This document shows, piece by piece, positions 62,667 to 64,000 of a stretch of 64,000 nucleotides of DNA. How positions within the stretch are numbered: the first letter of the stretch is position 1; the number at the start of each line of letters is the position of its first letter. Below the pieces are notes generated by a model. It saw nothing but the letters and a program-made list of their open reading frames with translations. It was not told the origin of the DNA and did not search any database. The translations under genes were made by a program, and so were the position numbers. The stretch comes from Parathalassolituus penaei (GTDB taxonomy: Bacteria; Pseudomonadota; Gammaproteobacteria; Pseudomonadales; Oceanobacteraceae), in assembly GCF_026626885.1 (NCBI RefSeq), contig NZ_JAPNOA010000009.1, forward strand, positions 290 through 64,289. Direction: 5' to 3'.

Positions 62667-63587
62667 ATGCGCTTCAAAGGGCTCGACCTCAACTTGTTGG
62701 TGGCGCTCGACGCCATGCTGGAAGAACGCAACATCAGCCGTGCGGCAGAACGCCTGTTTCTGACCCAATCGGCCATGAGTAACGCACTGTCGCGCCTGCG
62801 CGAGCACTTCAACGACAAACTGCTGCTGCAGTCTGGCCGCTCGCTGGAACTGACACCCCGCGCCCAAATGCTGGCGGGAGCCGTCAAAGACGTGCTGATG
62901 CGAATTGACTCCACCATCACCACCGCACCGGAATTTATACCGGCGGAATCCAACCGCACTTTCCGTTTGTACGTATCGGAATACACCACCGAAGTGCTGA
63001 TGCCACACCTGCTCCAGCTATGCTGGGCAGAATCGCAGAGCATCGGTTTTGAACTCTTGCCCCAGATCGAAGACCCGGAACGTATGTTAGCCAGCGGCGA
63101 AGCCGACCTGCTGGTATTCCCCACCCCATATGTCGATGCGGTAAATCCGTCGGAGCCCCTTTACGACGATGACTACGTGTGTGTGGTCTGGGAAGGCAAT
63201 CGCAACGTGGGCGCCGAACTGACGCTGGAACAGTACCTGGAAACCCCACACGTCATCGTCACCCGCCCCAACCACCAGAAAACCATGTTTGAAGGCTGGT
63301 TCCTGGAGCGTTACGGCGTTGCCCGCAACGTCGGCGTTATCACCTCCAACCTCGCCGCCCCCTGCAAACTGGTAATCGGCACCGGCCGCATCGCCACCGT
63401 GCACTCCCGCATCGCCAAACGTGCCGCCGAAACCCTGCCCATCCGACTGCTACCGCCACCACTCGATATCCCACCCATCCAGCAAGCCATGCAATGGCAC
63501 GAATACCGCGACAACGACCCCGGCCTGCAATGGCTGTTAGGCAAGGTACGGCAAGCCGCCACCATGATGGATCAGAGATTGGGGTAA
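62667..63587 (+). CDS. LysR-family regulator of catabolic operon
   Basis: A 306-residue activator of the NodD/NahR type. The N-terminal winged helix reads LDLNLLVALDAMLEERNISR and AAERLFLTQSAMSNALSRLREHF. The effector-binding domain starts near residue 90 with FRLYVSEYTTEVLMPHLLQL. It is divergent from the eight-gene operon and probably activates it when the substrate or an intermediate binds. GGGTGAC lies upstream of the ATG. The octamer array begins 28 nt after its stop. Confidence 0.92.
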   Translation: MRFKGLDLNLLVALDAMLEERNISRAAERLFLTQSAMSNALSRLREHFNDKLLLQSGRSLELTPRAQMLAGAVKDVLMRIDSTITTAPEFIPAESNRTFRLYVSEYTTEVLMPHLLQLCWAESQSIGFELLPQIEDPERMLASGEADLLVFPTPYVDAVNPSEPLYDDDYVCVVWEGNRNVGAELTLEQYLETPHVIVTRPNHQKTMFEGWFLERYGVARNVGVITSNLAAPCKLVIGTGRIATVHSRIAKRAAETLPIRLLPPPLDIPPIQQAMQWHEYRDNDPGLQWLLGKVRQAATMMDQRLG

Positions 63588-63614
63588 CGGGCAAGGGGTA
63601 CACAGGTATCACCA

Positions 63615-64000
63615 TAGAAGCGTAGAAGCGTAGAAGCGTAGAAGCGTAGAAGCGTAGAAGCGTAGAAGCGTAGAAGCGTAGAAGCGTAGAAGCGTAGAAG
63701 CGTAGAAGCGTAGAAGCGTAGAAGCGTAGAAGCGTAGAAGCGTAGAAGCGTAGAAGCGTAGAAGCGTAGAAGCGTAGAAGCGTAGAAGCGTAGAAGCGTA
63801 GAAGCGTAGAAGCGTAGAAGCGTAGAAGCGTAGAAGCGTAGAAGCGTAGAAGCGTAGAAGCGTAGAAGCGTAGAAGCGTAGAAGCGTAGAAGCGTAGAAG
63901 CGTAGAAGCGTAGAAGCGTAGAAGCGTAGAAGCGTAGAAGCGTAGAAGCGTAGAAGCGTAGAAGCGTAGAAGCGTAGAAGCGTAGAAGCGTAGAAGCGTA
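63615..64000 (+). repeat. Octamer array, TAGAAGCG x48+, runs off window
   Basis: An essentially perfect array of an 8-bp unit starts at 63615 and continues to the last base, 386 bp or 48 units. The unit (GTAGAAGC in another phase) differs in length and sequence from the heptamers but is also placed just after a stop codon. It codes for no plausible protein and lacks spacers, so it is not CRISPR. Confidence 0.95.

Overview
The window reads as chromosome of a GC-rich gammaproteobacterium. RraA, the PpsA/PpsR pair, DsbD, two-domain polyphosphate:AMP phosphotransferase, a PmrA/QseB-type two-component system, RND pumps and TRAP transport all fit that group. A marine, Oceanospirillales-like host is an inference. 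The first 1.3 kb is clearly AT-richer and looks acquired. No rRNA, tRNA or CRISPR array was seen.

Layout. 1-1.5 kb: AT-rich island with a 25-codon Cys-rich ORF, a pentapeptide-repeat protein, a small membrane protein and a transposase remnant. 2-16 kb (mostly minus strand): D-2-hydroxyacid dehydrogenase, RraA, an alpha/beta hydrolase, PEP synthase with its divergent regulator PpsR, a Rid protein, a metallophosphoesterase, TRAP binding protein DctP and two GTPases. 16-22.5 kb: hydrolase, DMT exporter, glutathione-independent formaldehyde dehydrogenase, and TRAP permeases DctQM. 23.3-27.9 kb: a Tat-exported molybdenum hydroxylase with XdhC and a MocA-like maturation enzyme. 28.5-41 kb: cytochrome c', BLUF photoreceptor, a six-gene operon (thioredoxin, DUF4266, DUF3570, ApbE, response regulator, kinase) divergent from dsbD, then Pap, an MFS transporter and glutaredoxin. 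41-52 kb: two RND pumps flanking a low-complexity acidic protein and a MarR regulator. 53-63.6 kb: an eight-gene catabolic operon (DUF1302, DUF1329, C-C hydrolase, extradiol-type VOC dioxygenase, Rieske protein, FAD monooxygenase, MFS, cyclase) divergent from a LysR regulator. The window ends inside a long octamer array.

The most striking feature is a family of about 250-bp repeats (called R here): eight complete copies, two internally deleted copies and one stub. Comparison of copies shows several helices kept by compensatory base changes, so the folded form seems to be under selection. The copies often abut tandem arrays of a 7-bp unit (consensus GTC-K-G-R-M) that is homogeneous within an array but differs between arrays. 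These modules sit at gene 3' ends, mostly between convergent genes.

Regulatory signals that link genes: sigma-54 type promoters before both dctP and dctQM, which are 8 kb apart; four CTTAA(G/C) half-sites at 11-bp spacing between the thioredoxin/ApbE operon and dsbD, matching the PmrA-type operator and probably recognised by the response regulator of that operon; and a LysR-type inverted repeat with T-N11-A before the catabolic operon.
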